DNA of 64,000 bases from Litorimonas sp964511495. Its GTDB lineage: Bacteria; Pseudomonadota; Alphaproteobacteria; Caulobacterales; Maricaulaceae. The first letter of the stretch is position 1. Each line of letters starts with the position of its first letter. Positions 52,397 through 60,075 of this stretch are shown piece after piece. The translations under genes and the position numbers were made by a program. The notes beneath the pieces are model-generated. The model worked only from the letters and a program-made list of their open reading frames with translations, had not been told where the DNA came from and made no database searches. The stretch is taken from positions 1-64,000 of the forward strand of contig CAZEFT010000004.1 in the NCBI GenBank assembly GCA_964511495.1, written 5' to 3'.

Positions 52397-53962
52397 GTGA
52401 ATGGCGGCCCATCAGAAACGATAGAGGTAGAGGCGTTAATCGCTACAAGTGTTTTGGATGCGGATAATGTTCCCAACCAAAACCAAAGCGAGACTTGTTT
52501 CTCTTGTAATGCCGAAATGGTCGGTCTCTATTGTAAAGATTGCGGACAGAAAAACGATGATTATCGTCGGTCCATTTTCTTTCTGGGTGTCGAGGCGTTC
52601 ACATCTATTTTCTCGCTAGAATCCCGTATGTGGAAAACATGGTGGTCACTTTTAAGACGCCCGGGACAGGCGGCACGGGAATATGCCGATGGCCGTCGTA
52701 CATTATGGACCTCCCCCGTCCGTATTTATCTCGCCATGTCGATTGTCCTTTTTGGCTATCTCAGCCTGACGGAAACACGCATTATTTCTGTACGCCCAGA
52801 GATACAGGCACGCGAAGGTGTCGTCGGCCCGATTAAAGACCTGGCAGATAATCAGGTTAGGCTGTCGCCCCAATTTCATTTCTTCGCACGACAAAAAACA
52901 CTTGATGAGTTAAACCAAAACACGGATTTTGAACGCGTCGAAGCCATCGTGAAAGGCTACCCCCATGCCCGCTTAGCCTATGATCAAGCAGAGTCCCTCG
53001 AAGATTTACCTGATGGATTGGACGAGCAACAAGATACGGCCGAAGCAAGAGATTGGCTGAATTATACAATAATGGGGGCAACGAATTCAGAAACACTAAC
53101 CGAAACGATTTTGGAAGACATCGATAGAGAGTTGGAGAAACTTGAAGAGAATCAAGCTGAGAGTGATTTAACAGATTTTGAAAAAGCTCAGGAAGCGGCC
53201 GCTTTTGTTTTGAAAAAACAAGACAGAACCCTGACACGCTTGAACCGTTTTTTGCGGCATTATCCTGACAGTATTACCTTCGCTAAAAGCCTCTCAGATA
53301 GGACGCGCCCTCTCGCAGCAGAAAGTTTCATGGATGCCCTCCCCGAAAATTTGACCCCGGATAAACGGGCAGAATTAGAAAAAGAAATTGGAGAGATACT
53401 GACGAGTTTACAGGAAAATGGCATTACACAGGACACTGTACAATCTCTACAAATAGATGAGACAACGCGCAGTGGTTTTCAAATCTCGACAATAACGCTC
53501 AACGGTAAAGAGATGGATTTTTCGGCGACCCAAAAACTGACGATGAAAGTCTTGCGCCAGCCTGAAGTGTTAAATCAGGGTTTTTCCAAATATCTCCCAC
53601 GAACCATGTTCTTCATGATGCCCTTTGCTATGTTTATCGGCATTATTTTCATTCGAGGTCGGAAAAATGCGCTCATGTTCGATCATCTGGTTCATGCGGC
53701 TTATATTCATGCGGTCGCCTTCATGTTCTTATTGGTTCTAATTGTTTTGAGCCAATGGACAGGTACAGGAGGCCTGTGGAAGTTCTTCTTTTGGGGTATG
53801 GTGATCTATCTCCCGATAAGTGCCAAAACCATGTTCAAACGGGGGTGGTTCAAAACACTTTTGATGACTTATAGTATTGGGTTCCAATATAGTCTCGTCA
53901 TGTTCATCATCATTGTTGGCCTTTTGGCCAGCCAGTTAAATCAGACAGTCGCCTCGGTTTAG
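52397..53962 (+). CDS. DUF3667 family membrane protein with zinc ribbon
   Basis: 521 residues from the GTG at 52397, which follows AAGGGGA; the longer frame runs into the SDR gene. The N-terminus has a Cys4 ribbon (CFSCNAEMVGLYCKDCGQKN), then SIFFLGVEAFTSIFSLESRMWKTWWSLLRRPGQAAREYADGRR, the DUF3667 core. One helix follows, then ~250 charged residues rich in Glu and Asp, predicted helical and probably periplasmic, and four helices at the C-terminus. The long insertion is much larger than in typical DUF3667 proteins. Function unknown. Confidence 0.8.
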   Translation: MNGGPSETIEVEALIATSVLDADNVPNQNQSETCFSCNAEMVGLYCKDCGQKNDDYRRSIFFLGVEAFTSIFSLESRMWKTWWSLLRRPGQAAREYADGRRTLWTSPVRIYLAMSIVLFGYLSLTETRIISVRPEIQAREGVVGPIKDLADNQVRLSPQFHFFARQKTLDELNQNTDFERVEAIVKGYPHARLAYDQAESLEDLPDGLDEQQDTAEARDWLNYTIMGATNSETLTETILEDIDRELEKLEENQAESDLTDFEKAQEAAAFVLKKQDRTLTRLNRFLRHYPDSITFAKSLSDRTRPLAAESFMDALPENLTPDKRAELEKEIGEILTSLQENGITQDTVQSLQIDETTRSGFQISTITLNGKEMDFSATQKLTMKVLRQPEVLNQGFSKYLPRTMFFMMPFAMFIGIIFIRGRKNALMFDHLVHAAYIHAVAFMFLLVLIVLSQWTGTGGLWKFFFWGMVIYLPISAKTMFKRGWFKTLLMTYSIGFQYSLVMFIIIVGLLASQLNQTVASV

Positions 53963-54426
53963 CGCTCCAATTTTATTTGAGGCTTAGGTGCACGGTCACC
54001 AAACCACCATAGCGTCGCTGCCGTTGCCGCAAAAACAGAAGCATCGATAATCGCACTGTCCTGTGTGATGACAAAGATCATCGCTGTGATGGCCCATAGC
54101 AGGAGTGTGATAGTCGGACGGACGAGCCGTAATATATTGATGACCCAAAGACTCGCTTTCCCTAAAGCTGCTTCTGCTTTCAGAGAGGTCTCTAGGCCTT
54201 TCCAAGACCCTTGCTGCGCTGATAAGGCCAACTCCAGTTCCGTTTCTTGGTGTCTCGCCTGCATGTTAAGCTCGTGAAGACGGTATTCGTGACCCCATCG
54301 CGCCTGTTCTTGTTCATGGAGCTGTCGACGCTCGAAATATCCTGCAACACGCCCGAGAGCCGTGCCGAGAATACCGAAGAGTCCGCCCGCTGCCGCGTCC
54401 AAGCCTAAATTTACAAGGTTTGCCAT
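53959..54426 (-). CDS. GTA-type 3TM holin
   Basis: 155 residues. N-terminal amphipathic glycine-rich segment (GGLFGILGTALGRVAGYFER), a charged helical middle, and two to three C-terminal hydrophobic segments (INILRLVRPTITLLLWAITAMIFV, ASVFAATAATLWWFGDR). This order matches the Holin of 3TMs family known from gene transfer agent release. The ATG overlaps the endolysin stop by 16 bases, so the two are coupled. The stop overlaps the convergent DUF3667 gene by four bases. Confidence 0.8.
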   Translation of the reverse strand: MANLVNLGLDAAAGGLFGILGTALGRVAGYFERRQLHEQEQARWGHEYRLHELNMQARHQETELELALSAQQGSWKGLETSLKAEAALGKASLWVINILRLVRPTITLLLWAITAMIFVITQDSAIIDASVFAATAATLWWFGDRAPKPQIKLER

Positions 54427-54857
54427 AATTGTTTTGCCTTCTCTCCGCCATACCAGTGACGGTTTCGTCCAAGATCCAAATGAAGAAAATATGAGTAATA
54501 ACCAAAGCCCTTAAAGCCATGCGCTTTGGCGCGTGCGGCCAACTTATGCCTGTCATGAGAGACTAAAGAAATGTCTACGGCGAGCTTTAGATGTTGTGAC
54601 AAAGGCGCGCCGCCTATTCTGGCATTATGTAAGGCACAACGATGCCCTGAAAGAATATGAAATGGCCGCCCTATGTCAGCTCGCAAGGCTTGTAATTTAT
54701 CCATAAATTCAGGCCAAATATAAGCCTCACCGCAATGCCGACAGGCCAATTCAGCAGGGCTGAAATTTGGCCAACGCTCTACCTGCCAATCTGTTTGAGA
54801 TGTCAGTATCGTCATCATGGATTCACAATACCGCACATCCATATGACGTGGACGCAA
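54411..54857 (-). CDS. M15 family peptidase (endolysin-like)
   Basis: 148 residues from the upstream ATG (internal ATGs at 54842 and 54818 are possible starts). A peptidase M15_3-like zinc fold: FSPAELACRHCGEAYIWPEFMDKLQALR, then SGHRCALHNARIGGAPLSQHLKLAVDIS with the H-x6-D ligands, and HLDLGRNRHW with the third His. Such enzymes cut peptidoglycan cross-links or stems. No signal peptide, so it needs the adjacent holin to reach the wall. It starts just past the terminator of the upstream gene. Confidence 0.82.
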   Translation of the reverse strand: MRPRHMDVRYCESMMTILTSQTDWQVERWPNFSPAELACRHCGEAYIWPEFMDKLQALRADIGRPFHILSGHRCALHNARIGGAPLSQHLKLAVDISLVSHDRHKLAARAKAHGFKGFGYYSYFLHLDLGRNRHWYGGEKAKQLWQTL

Positions 54858-54886
54858 TAAAAAAACCCGCCCTTGTGGGCGGGTTT
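54856..54886 (-). terminator. Intrinsic terminator of the HhH/DUF2853 gene
   Basis: On the minus strand AAACCCGCCC, loop ACAA and GGGCGGGTTT form a perfect 10-bp stem (54863-54886), followed by a T-run (54859-54865 complement). It lies 44 bases after the stop of the gene at 54930 and directly upstream of the endolysin start, so it should end that gene's transcript. Confidence 0.9.
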
Positions 54887-54929
54887 AAAAACTAGGTTAT
54901 GTGAGGAGCAATCCTCACAGAAAACCAGA

Positions 54930-56102
54930 TTAGTTAAAGATATTCATCTTACGGGCCTTTTTAGCGGCCAAATAATAGAATGTGACGCGTGATTTAAAGC
55001 GCTCACCCTTCATGTCTTGGCAAACGTCTTTAACCAAATCCATTTGACCGGTTGATTTGCCAAGCTTTTTGGTCACGAAACCATCCGCTACGCGCTTAAG
55101 CTCTACTTCGTCAGAACAAGCCACGAGCGAGCTATCGCGAGACCGTAGCGCAACGCCACAATACTTCACAATATTTTCGACTGTCTTACGCTTGGCCTTA
55201 TCGTCATATTTTTTGACGTTCTCGTAATACTTATCCATTTTGGCTTCAGCATCACTCTTTTTCGGCTCTGTTGAACGCTTCGCACCTGGCTTAGGTCCAG
55301 GCTTTTTACGTGGAGCACCAGTCGCCGTTAAGGCACCGCGTTTTGTTCCGGGTTTAGGTCCAGGCTTACGTTTTGTTGTTGGGGCCGCGCCTTTTTTGGC
55401 AAAGCCTTTTGCTTGTTTGACCCATTCATCACGCTTGATACGTCCCGGTATAGAGTCGATGACACCTTCCACCATTTTCACATCAGCCGCTTTCCAAGCC
55501 GCGATTTGACGGTAGTAATAGATACCTTTGCTGTGCAGGTCTTTTTCAAATTTCGGACCAATACCTTTAATCACTTTCAGGTCATCAGGAGCGCCGTCCG
55601 TTGGGCCGTCAGTGTAAAGAACCTTAGGCTTAGCAGCAGATTTAGCCGTAGCCTTCTTCTTCGCAGGCGCCTTCTTCTTGGCAGGTGCTTTTTTGGCTTT
55701 TGGCTTAGGCGTGTCTTGATCGCTCAAACGGCCTTCGAGATATTTCACACGGGCCGCAAGGTAACGATTACGCCATTCCAATGCATAAGTTTCATCGTCG
55801 CCGTCACCATCACCTGAAGCAGCGGCAGCAACGCCTCCTGCCACAGCGGCACCAGCAGCCGCAGCCGCCAATTTGCCTTTCAGGTCGTTAATATCGCTTT
55901 CGCCGGACGCAAGGCGACCCCGTAAGTCTTGATTTTCAGCTCGCAGCTGATCAGCTTCAGCCTTTAAAGCACCTTCACCCTCGATGGACAAATCGCCGGC
56001 TTGTTTCTTACCTCTGAATAGTAACCATCCCAAGAATAAGCCAAGCAGGCCTGCCAATAAGAGGGGTAAAATTAGGTAGCATAGTATATAAGTTAAATTC
56101 AT
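54930..56102 (-). CDS. Membrane-anchored coiled-coil/HhH/AT-hook-like/DUF2853 protein
   Basis: 390 residues in an unusual order. TM anchor 5-29; coiled-coil 45-80; Ala/Gly-rich 79-98; Lys/Ala/Pro-rich H1-like linker 133-160; a helix-hairpin-helix-like motif with DLKVIKGIGPKFEKDLHSKGI (174-195); two PGPKPG repeats like AT-hooks (245-276); C-terminal DUF2853 domain 288-388, with YCGVALRSRDSSLVACSDEVEL. HhH and AT-hook-like parts suggest DNA contact and the anchor suggests membrane tethering, but both are inferred. It follows the OmpA-like gene by 62 bases and ends at the terminator. Confidence 0.75.
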   Translation of the reverse strand: MNLTYILCYLILPLLLAGLLGLFLGWLLFRGKKQAGDLSIEGEGALKAEADQLRAENQDLRGRLASGESDINDLKGKLAAAAAGAAVAGGVAAAASGDGDGDDETYALEWRNRYLAARVKYLEGRLSDQDTPKPKAKKAPAKKKAPAKKKATAKSAAKPKVLYTDGPTDGAPDDLKVIKGIGPKFEKDLHSKGIYYYRQIAAWKAADVKMVEGVIDSIPGRIKRDEWVKQAKGFAKKGAAPTTKRKPGPKPGTKRGALTATGAPRKKPGPKPGAKRSTEPKKSDAEAKMDKYYENVKKYDDKAKRKTVENIVKYCGVALRSRDSSLVACSDEVELKRVADGFVTKKLGKSTGQMDLVKDVCQDMKGERFKSRVTFYYLAAKKARKMNIFN

Positions 56103-56164
56103 TTTTGTTCTCCGTTCAGGATCCTGAAATGCCCTATCGGGCTCTTGCCAATATCAGGCAGTGC

Positions 56165-57256
56165 CTATTGGACTTGTGTCAATGTGAAGGCCGTTCTGCG
56201 ATTTTGTTCGCGTCCGGCCGCTGTTGCGTTATTCGCGATAGGTTGAGTTTCTCCATAACCCACAGCGCTCATGCGATCACGCTCTACGCCTTGATCAGCC
56301 AAAAAGGCCAAGACAGTATTAGCGCGGCGTTCCGATAAATCTTGGTTGAAGCTATCATCACCTTGGCTGTCGGTATGGCCTTCAATTTTGATACGGAAAC
56401 TCTCACACTGGTTCGCTGCAGACGCAATCTCGCCCAACAAATCAAAGCTTGAATTTCCAGTTATCTCGGCGCGGCCCGAAGCAAATGTAACCTTGCGATC
56501 ACTCTTGAGCGCATCGAATAAGGACTGACAGATTGCTTGCGATTGAACATTGCCGACGGCATCTGCCGCTAAGTTCTCAACTTGAATATTTGCAGCCCCT
56601 TTATAAGGCGCAGCAATAACAGCGGACATTTCGTTAATCTTACTCCGAACGTCTGCGTTTGCAGCAAGACCATTGATTAAAAACCCAGTGCCTTCCATTT
56701 GAACACGGCCGTTTTCTAATAAGGCCAATTCATCCATATTCGCTTGAATAACATTAAGCCAATTCCCGTCAGGGGCACCTTTCGCAATCCGAATAGTGTC
56801 ATCCGTGACGGTGCCAGAAAACGTTGAGCGTGCCTTCATAAGGACGGCATCGCGTTCATCAGCATTATCAACATAACCATTTAAACGCACAGACCCATCG
56901 GCTGATTTTGTCATGTCAAAAGTATAAGGTGATTGAACATTGACCCCTGGGGCCTTTGCTTCCTTAACTTTGATGTCACTTAGAACCTTGTGCCACGGCT
57001 TTTTATTGTCGCAGTTAGAACATTCCGCATTTTGTGCTGTTTCCATAGCACCGCGTGCTTGATCTAAATCGCCAACTTCACCTTTCAGTGTCGCAACGTG
57101 ACCGTTCATATCAACGGACACATTATTATAGCCATTCGCTTTAAGAGCACTTTCAATATCTGTGCCCATAGTGTTGGAATATTTCGGCCCAAAAGCCAGC
57201 GCGTAAATCAACGCCGCAATCGCAAGACAGATAATTCCGAGTAACCATTTCCCCAT
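56165..57256 (-). CDS. BON-domain and OmpA-family peptidoglycan-binding protein
   Basis: 363 residues. One N-terminal anchor helix (1-24). Two or three BON-like repeats follow at about 30-225 (VSVDMNGHVATLKGEVGDLDQA, SVRLNGYVDNADERDAV, VQMEGTGFLINGLAANADVRS). The C-terminal OmpA domain (250-360) shows IKIEGHTDSQGDDSFNQDLSERRANTV and VGYGETQPIANNATAAGREQNRR, which bind diaminopimelate of peptidoglycan. The layout resembles mycobacterial ArfA. It is followed, same direction, by the HhH/DUF2853 membrane protein. Confidence 0.88.
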   Translation of the reverse strand: MGKWLLGIICLAIAALIYALAFGPKYSNTMGTDIESALKANGYNNVSVDMNGHVATLKGEVGDLDQARGAMETAQNAECSNCDNKKPWHKVLSDIKVKEAKAPGVNVQSPYTFDMTKSADGSVRLNGYVDNADERDAVLMKARSTFSGTVTDDTIRIAKGAPDGNWLNVIQANMDELALLENGRVQMEGTGFLINGLAANADVRSKINEMSAVIAAPYKGAANIQVENLAADAVGNVQSQAICQSLFDALKSDRKVTFASGRAEITGNSSFDLLGEIASAANQCESFRIKIEGHTDSQGDDSFNQDLSERRANTVLAFLADQGVERDRMSAVGYGETQPIANNATAAGREQNRRTAFTLTQVQ

Positions 57257-57406
57257 GGTAATCCTCCCATAAAAGAGTCTAAATCAGACTCAGCCCCACC
57301 TGAACTTAAAGGAAGAAATTTACCGTTGCAATGGCTATACGGTATTTGGTGCAAAAAACCGTGCAATTTAATTGTACTATCAATTAATTAATTGGCGCTT
57401 GCGGGT

Positions 57407-58366
57407 TCAAATAACAATGCGGTCTTTCGCTTCGATATATTCGCGCTTAAGCTCATCAACGATATCAGCAACCGGAGGCGCAGAAGAAACACTCCCCACG
57501 CCTTGTCCGGCCCCCCAAATATCTTTCCAGGCTTTCGCATCCGTATTTCCACCTGAGCCAAAGTTCATAGATTTCTTATCCGCACCCGGAAGATTGTTGG
57601 GATCAAGTCCGGCTTTCTCAATGGATCCTTTCAGATAATTACCGTGAACACCTGTGAACAATGAAGAGTAGACAATATCTTCGCCTGAAGAGTCGATAAT
57701 TTCCTGCTTATAGCCCTGCTCTGCATTCGCCTCTTCGGACGCAATGAAACGCGTTCCGATATAGGCAAGGTCAGCACCGATAGCTTGTGCCGCAGCGACG
57801 GAACCACCGGTCGCGATAGAGCCTGACAAGAGCAGAGGACCATCATGGAATTGACGAATTTCAGGGATGAGCGCAAAGGGCGATAACCGTCCGGCATGGC
57901 CGCCTGCCCCCGAACAAACGGCAATGAGGCCATCCGCCCCCATGTCCAAAGCTTTTTTCGAATGGCGAATATTGATGACGTCATGCAATATGATGCCGCC
58001 ATAACTATGGGTCGCATCATAAACCATTTTAGAGGCCTGAAGGCTGGTGATGATGATCGGCACTTCGTGTTTGCGACAAATTTCCATGTCGTGCTCAAGA
58101 CGGTTATTTGAGCCATGGCAAATCTGGTTGACGGCAAAGGGCGCGACTTTTTTATCGGGGTTCTCAGCTTGATATTGTTCTAATTCCAGTTTGATACGGA
58201 CGATCCACTTTTCAAGTAACTCTGGAGGACGGGCATTCAAAGCCGGGAAAGACCCAACAATGCCGGCTTTACACTGAGCGATCACGAGTTCCGGACCGCT
58301 CACAATAAACATGGGGGCCGCCACAACCGGCAGTTCAAGGCGACTAAGAATTGGAGGTAAAGCCAT
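57407..58366 (-). CDS. Nitronate monooxygenase family FMN protein
   Basis: 319 residues of a TIM-barrel FMN enzyme. VVAAPMFIVSGPELVIAQCKAGIVGSFPALNA, CSGAGGHAGRLSPFALIPEIR (FMN phosphate and catalytic His), LLSGSIATGGSVAAAQAIGADLAYIGTRFIASEEA match the 2-nitropropane dioxygenase/NPD family. Members oxidise nitronates or act as quinone reductases; which one is uncertain. Stand-alone gene with about 80 bases to its neighbour. Confidence 0.87.
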   Translation of the reverse strand: MALPPILSRLELPVVAAPMFIVSGPELVIAQCKAGIVGSFPALNARPPELLEKWIVRIKLELEQYQAENPDKKVAPFAVNQICHGSNNRLEHDMEICRKHEVPIIITSLQASKMVYDATHSYGGIILHDVINIRHSKKALDMGADGLIAVCSGAGGHAGRLSPFALIPEIRQFHDGPLLLSGSIATGGSVAAAQAIGADLAYIGTRFIASEEANAEQGYKQEIIDSSGEDIVYSSLFTGVHGNYLKGSIEKAGLDPNNLPGADKKSMNFGSGGNTDAKAWKDIWGAGQGVGSVSSAPPVADIVDELKREYIEAKDRIVI

Positions 58367-58448
58367 AAAGGTATCCGTAAGTTTAAATTGATCCTCAGAT
58401 TAAAGAATTGAGGATTGAGATATCAAAGTCAGTCTACGCCTGAGCTGA

Positions 58449-59924
58449 TTATTCAGTTTCCGAGTTTTTTGTCGGCTCCGCACGGAAATTTGTTTCGGCG
58501 TTTCCTGCCGTCCAAATCAACGTGACGAATGCCGCAACATTTTGAGCCAATTCATTGGCATCTATTTTATCGAATGTGTCATCAGGTGTATGATGGAGAT
58601 CGAAATAGTCCGTGCCATCTTGCTGAAAACGCATGGCTGGAACACCCTCGTTGAACATAGGTATAATGTCCGGGCCACCGCTCGTGCCTTTGTCGCTCAT
58701 GGGGAGGGCCATTACGTCGGCCATATATTGAATGACGTCATTCCCGGCTTTGGCTCCTGATTGGACTTCATAAACCAAACCCGCCCCAAAATCCGACTCA
58801 GTTGCCAAGACGTGATTCTTCAAATTGTCTTTGTGACGATCGACATAGGCAAATCCGCCTAAGAGGCCGACTTCTTCTGCTCCGAAAGCCACAACCCGAA
58901 TAGTTCGTTTAGGTTTCAGGCCGGATTCAATGAGAATTTGTGCGGCACCAGCGGAGATACCAATGCCTGCTCCGTCATCAATTGCTCCTGTACCTAAGTC
59001 CCAACTGTCTAAATGGCCGGAAATCAAAACGATTTCCTCAGGGCGTTCCGTGCCAACAATTTCCCCTATGACATTGCCTGAAGGCAAATCTCCAACCGCG
59101 CGGGGTGTCATCGTTAAATTCATCGTAACCGTCTCTCCGGCTTCAAGCATACGCTCCAACTGATCAGCGTCCGGTGCCGATAAGGCTCCAATCGGAATGG
59201 GTTTAACATCAGGCGCATATCGCATTTGCCCCGTATGCGGGAAACGATGACTATCCGTGCCGACGGAGCGTATCACGACGGCCAAAGCTCCTCTTTTACC
59301 CGCTTCAGTAGCTCCAGATTGGCGCTTTCTGTTTGCCGGGCCATAACCTGCCCCATCCGGAGCCTTCTTCATCCGCCCCGAAATAAAGACAATTTTCCCG
59401 TCTAGCCCCCCCGCAGGCGCAGATTCTAAATCTTCAAATGTCGGAAAAAAAGCAATTTCAGCGGTTATCCCCTGTGCAGGAGTCGCGACAGAGCCTCCAA
59501 GGGCCGTAATAAATAAGTCTTGCGGAAAAGGAGCTGTAATTGTGGCCGTTTCAACACCACGCTCCCATCCCGGAATTGCAAAAGGTTCTATTCGAACATT
59601 TTGAAGACCAATTTCTTTGAATTTCTCAACCGTCCAGTCTCTTGCTCGCGCCTCGGCTTCGGAACCTGCCAAGCGTGGCCCTATTTCAGTCGTCAATTCT
59701 CTGGTAATATCATAGCCATGCGTCCCGTTAAGAGCTGTATCAATCAGACCTTGTAAATCTTGCGGCACATCAACCTTGGAATTGATAACAATTGGTGATA
59801 GCTCTGAAGCAATAGTCAATTCTGTGCTTTGCTTTACGGGTGCCGTACCTTCGGTACAACCGACCACTCCACCGACCATGAAAGCCAAAGTTATGACTGA
59901 CGCATTGAAATATTTAGTCATCAA
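58449..59924 (-). CDS. M28 family peptidase lipoprotein
   Basis: 491 residues. Lipobox GVVGC near residue 23 predicts lipidation. A carboxypeptidase Q/aminopeptidase-like M28 zinc fold: a protease-associated insert (~130-260), then VLISGHLDSWDLGTGAIDDGAGIG (metal His/Asp), VVAFGAEEVGLLGG (catalytic Glu), TESDFGAG and a DLHHTPDDTFDKID motif. Acts in the periplasm on peptides. Divergent from a second M28 gene at 60076. An ATG one codon downstream is an alternative start. Confidence 0.88.
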   Translation of the reverse strand: MMTKYFNASVITLAFMVGGVVGCTEGTAPVKQSTELTIASELSPIVINSKVDVPQDLQGLIDTALNGTHGYDITRELTTEIGPRLAGSEAEARARDWTVEKFKEIGLQNVRIEPFAIPGWERGVETATITAPFPQDLFITALGGSVATPAQGITAEIAFFPTFEDLESAPAGGLDGKIVFISGRMKKAPDGAGYGPANRKRQSGATEAGKRGALAVVIRSVGTDSHRFPHTGQMRYAPDVKPIPIGALSAPDADQLERMLEAGETVTMNLTMTPRAVGDLPSGNVIGEIVGTERPEEIVLISGHLDSWDLGTGAIDDGAGIGISAGAAQILIESGLKPKRTIRVVAFGAEEVGLLGGFAYVDRHKDNLKNHVLATESDFGAGLVYEVQSGAKAGNDVIQYMADVMALPMSDKGTSGGPDIIPMFNEGVPAMRFQQDGTDYFDLHHTPDDTFDKIDANELAQNVAAFVTLIWTAGNAETNFRAEPTKNSETE

Positions 59925-59977
59925 ATTCCCCTTTTGCCCCTCTTTCTCGATTAGGAGAAAAAAAGAGCCTTAAAATC

Positions 59978-59990
59978 GGCTTTTAAAGCC
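59978..59990. promoter_or_regulatory. Palindrome between the two M28 genes
   Basis: GGCTTT-T-AAAGCC is a 13-base palindrome in the 151-base divergent region, next to a partly matching GCCTTAAAA. It could serve both divergent genes. Weak evidence. Confidence 0.3.
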
Positions 59991-60075
59991 TTTCAGAATG
60001 TGGTTGAACACCACTAATTATTTTCCACGTAAAGGCGTCTAACATTTTCGTATAGCGCCACCACAGGAGTGTAGA

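Noticed and set aside
57275..57291. GAGTCT-AAATC-AGACTC inverted repeat as a terminator
   Set aside because: Only six pairs and no T-run on either strand; it lies upstream of the OmpA-like gene and may be chance.
57360..57406. AATTAATTAATT-type run and possible CtrA sites upstream of the OmpA-like gene
   Set aside because: The TTAA elements are not spaced by seven bases; it is just an AT-rich stretch.
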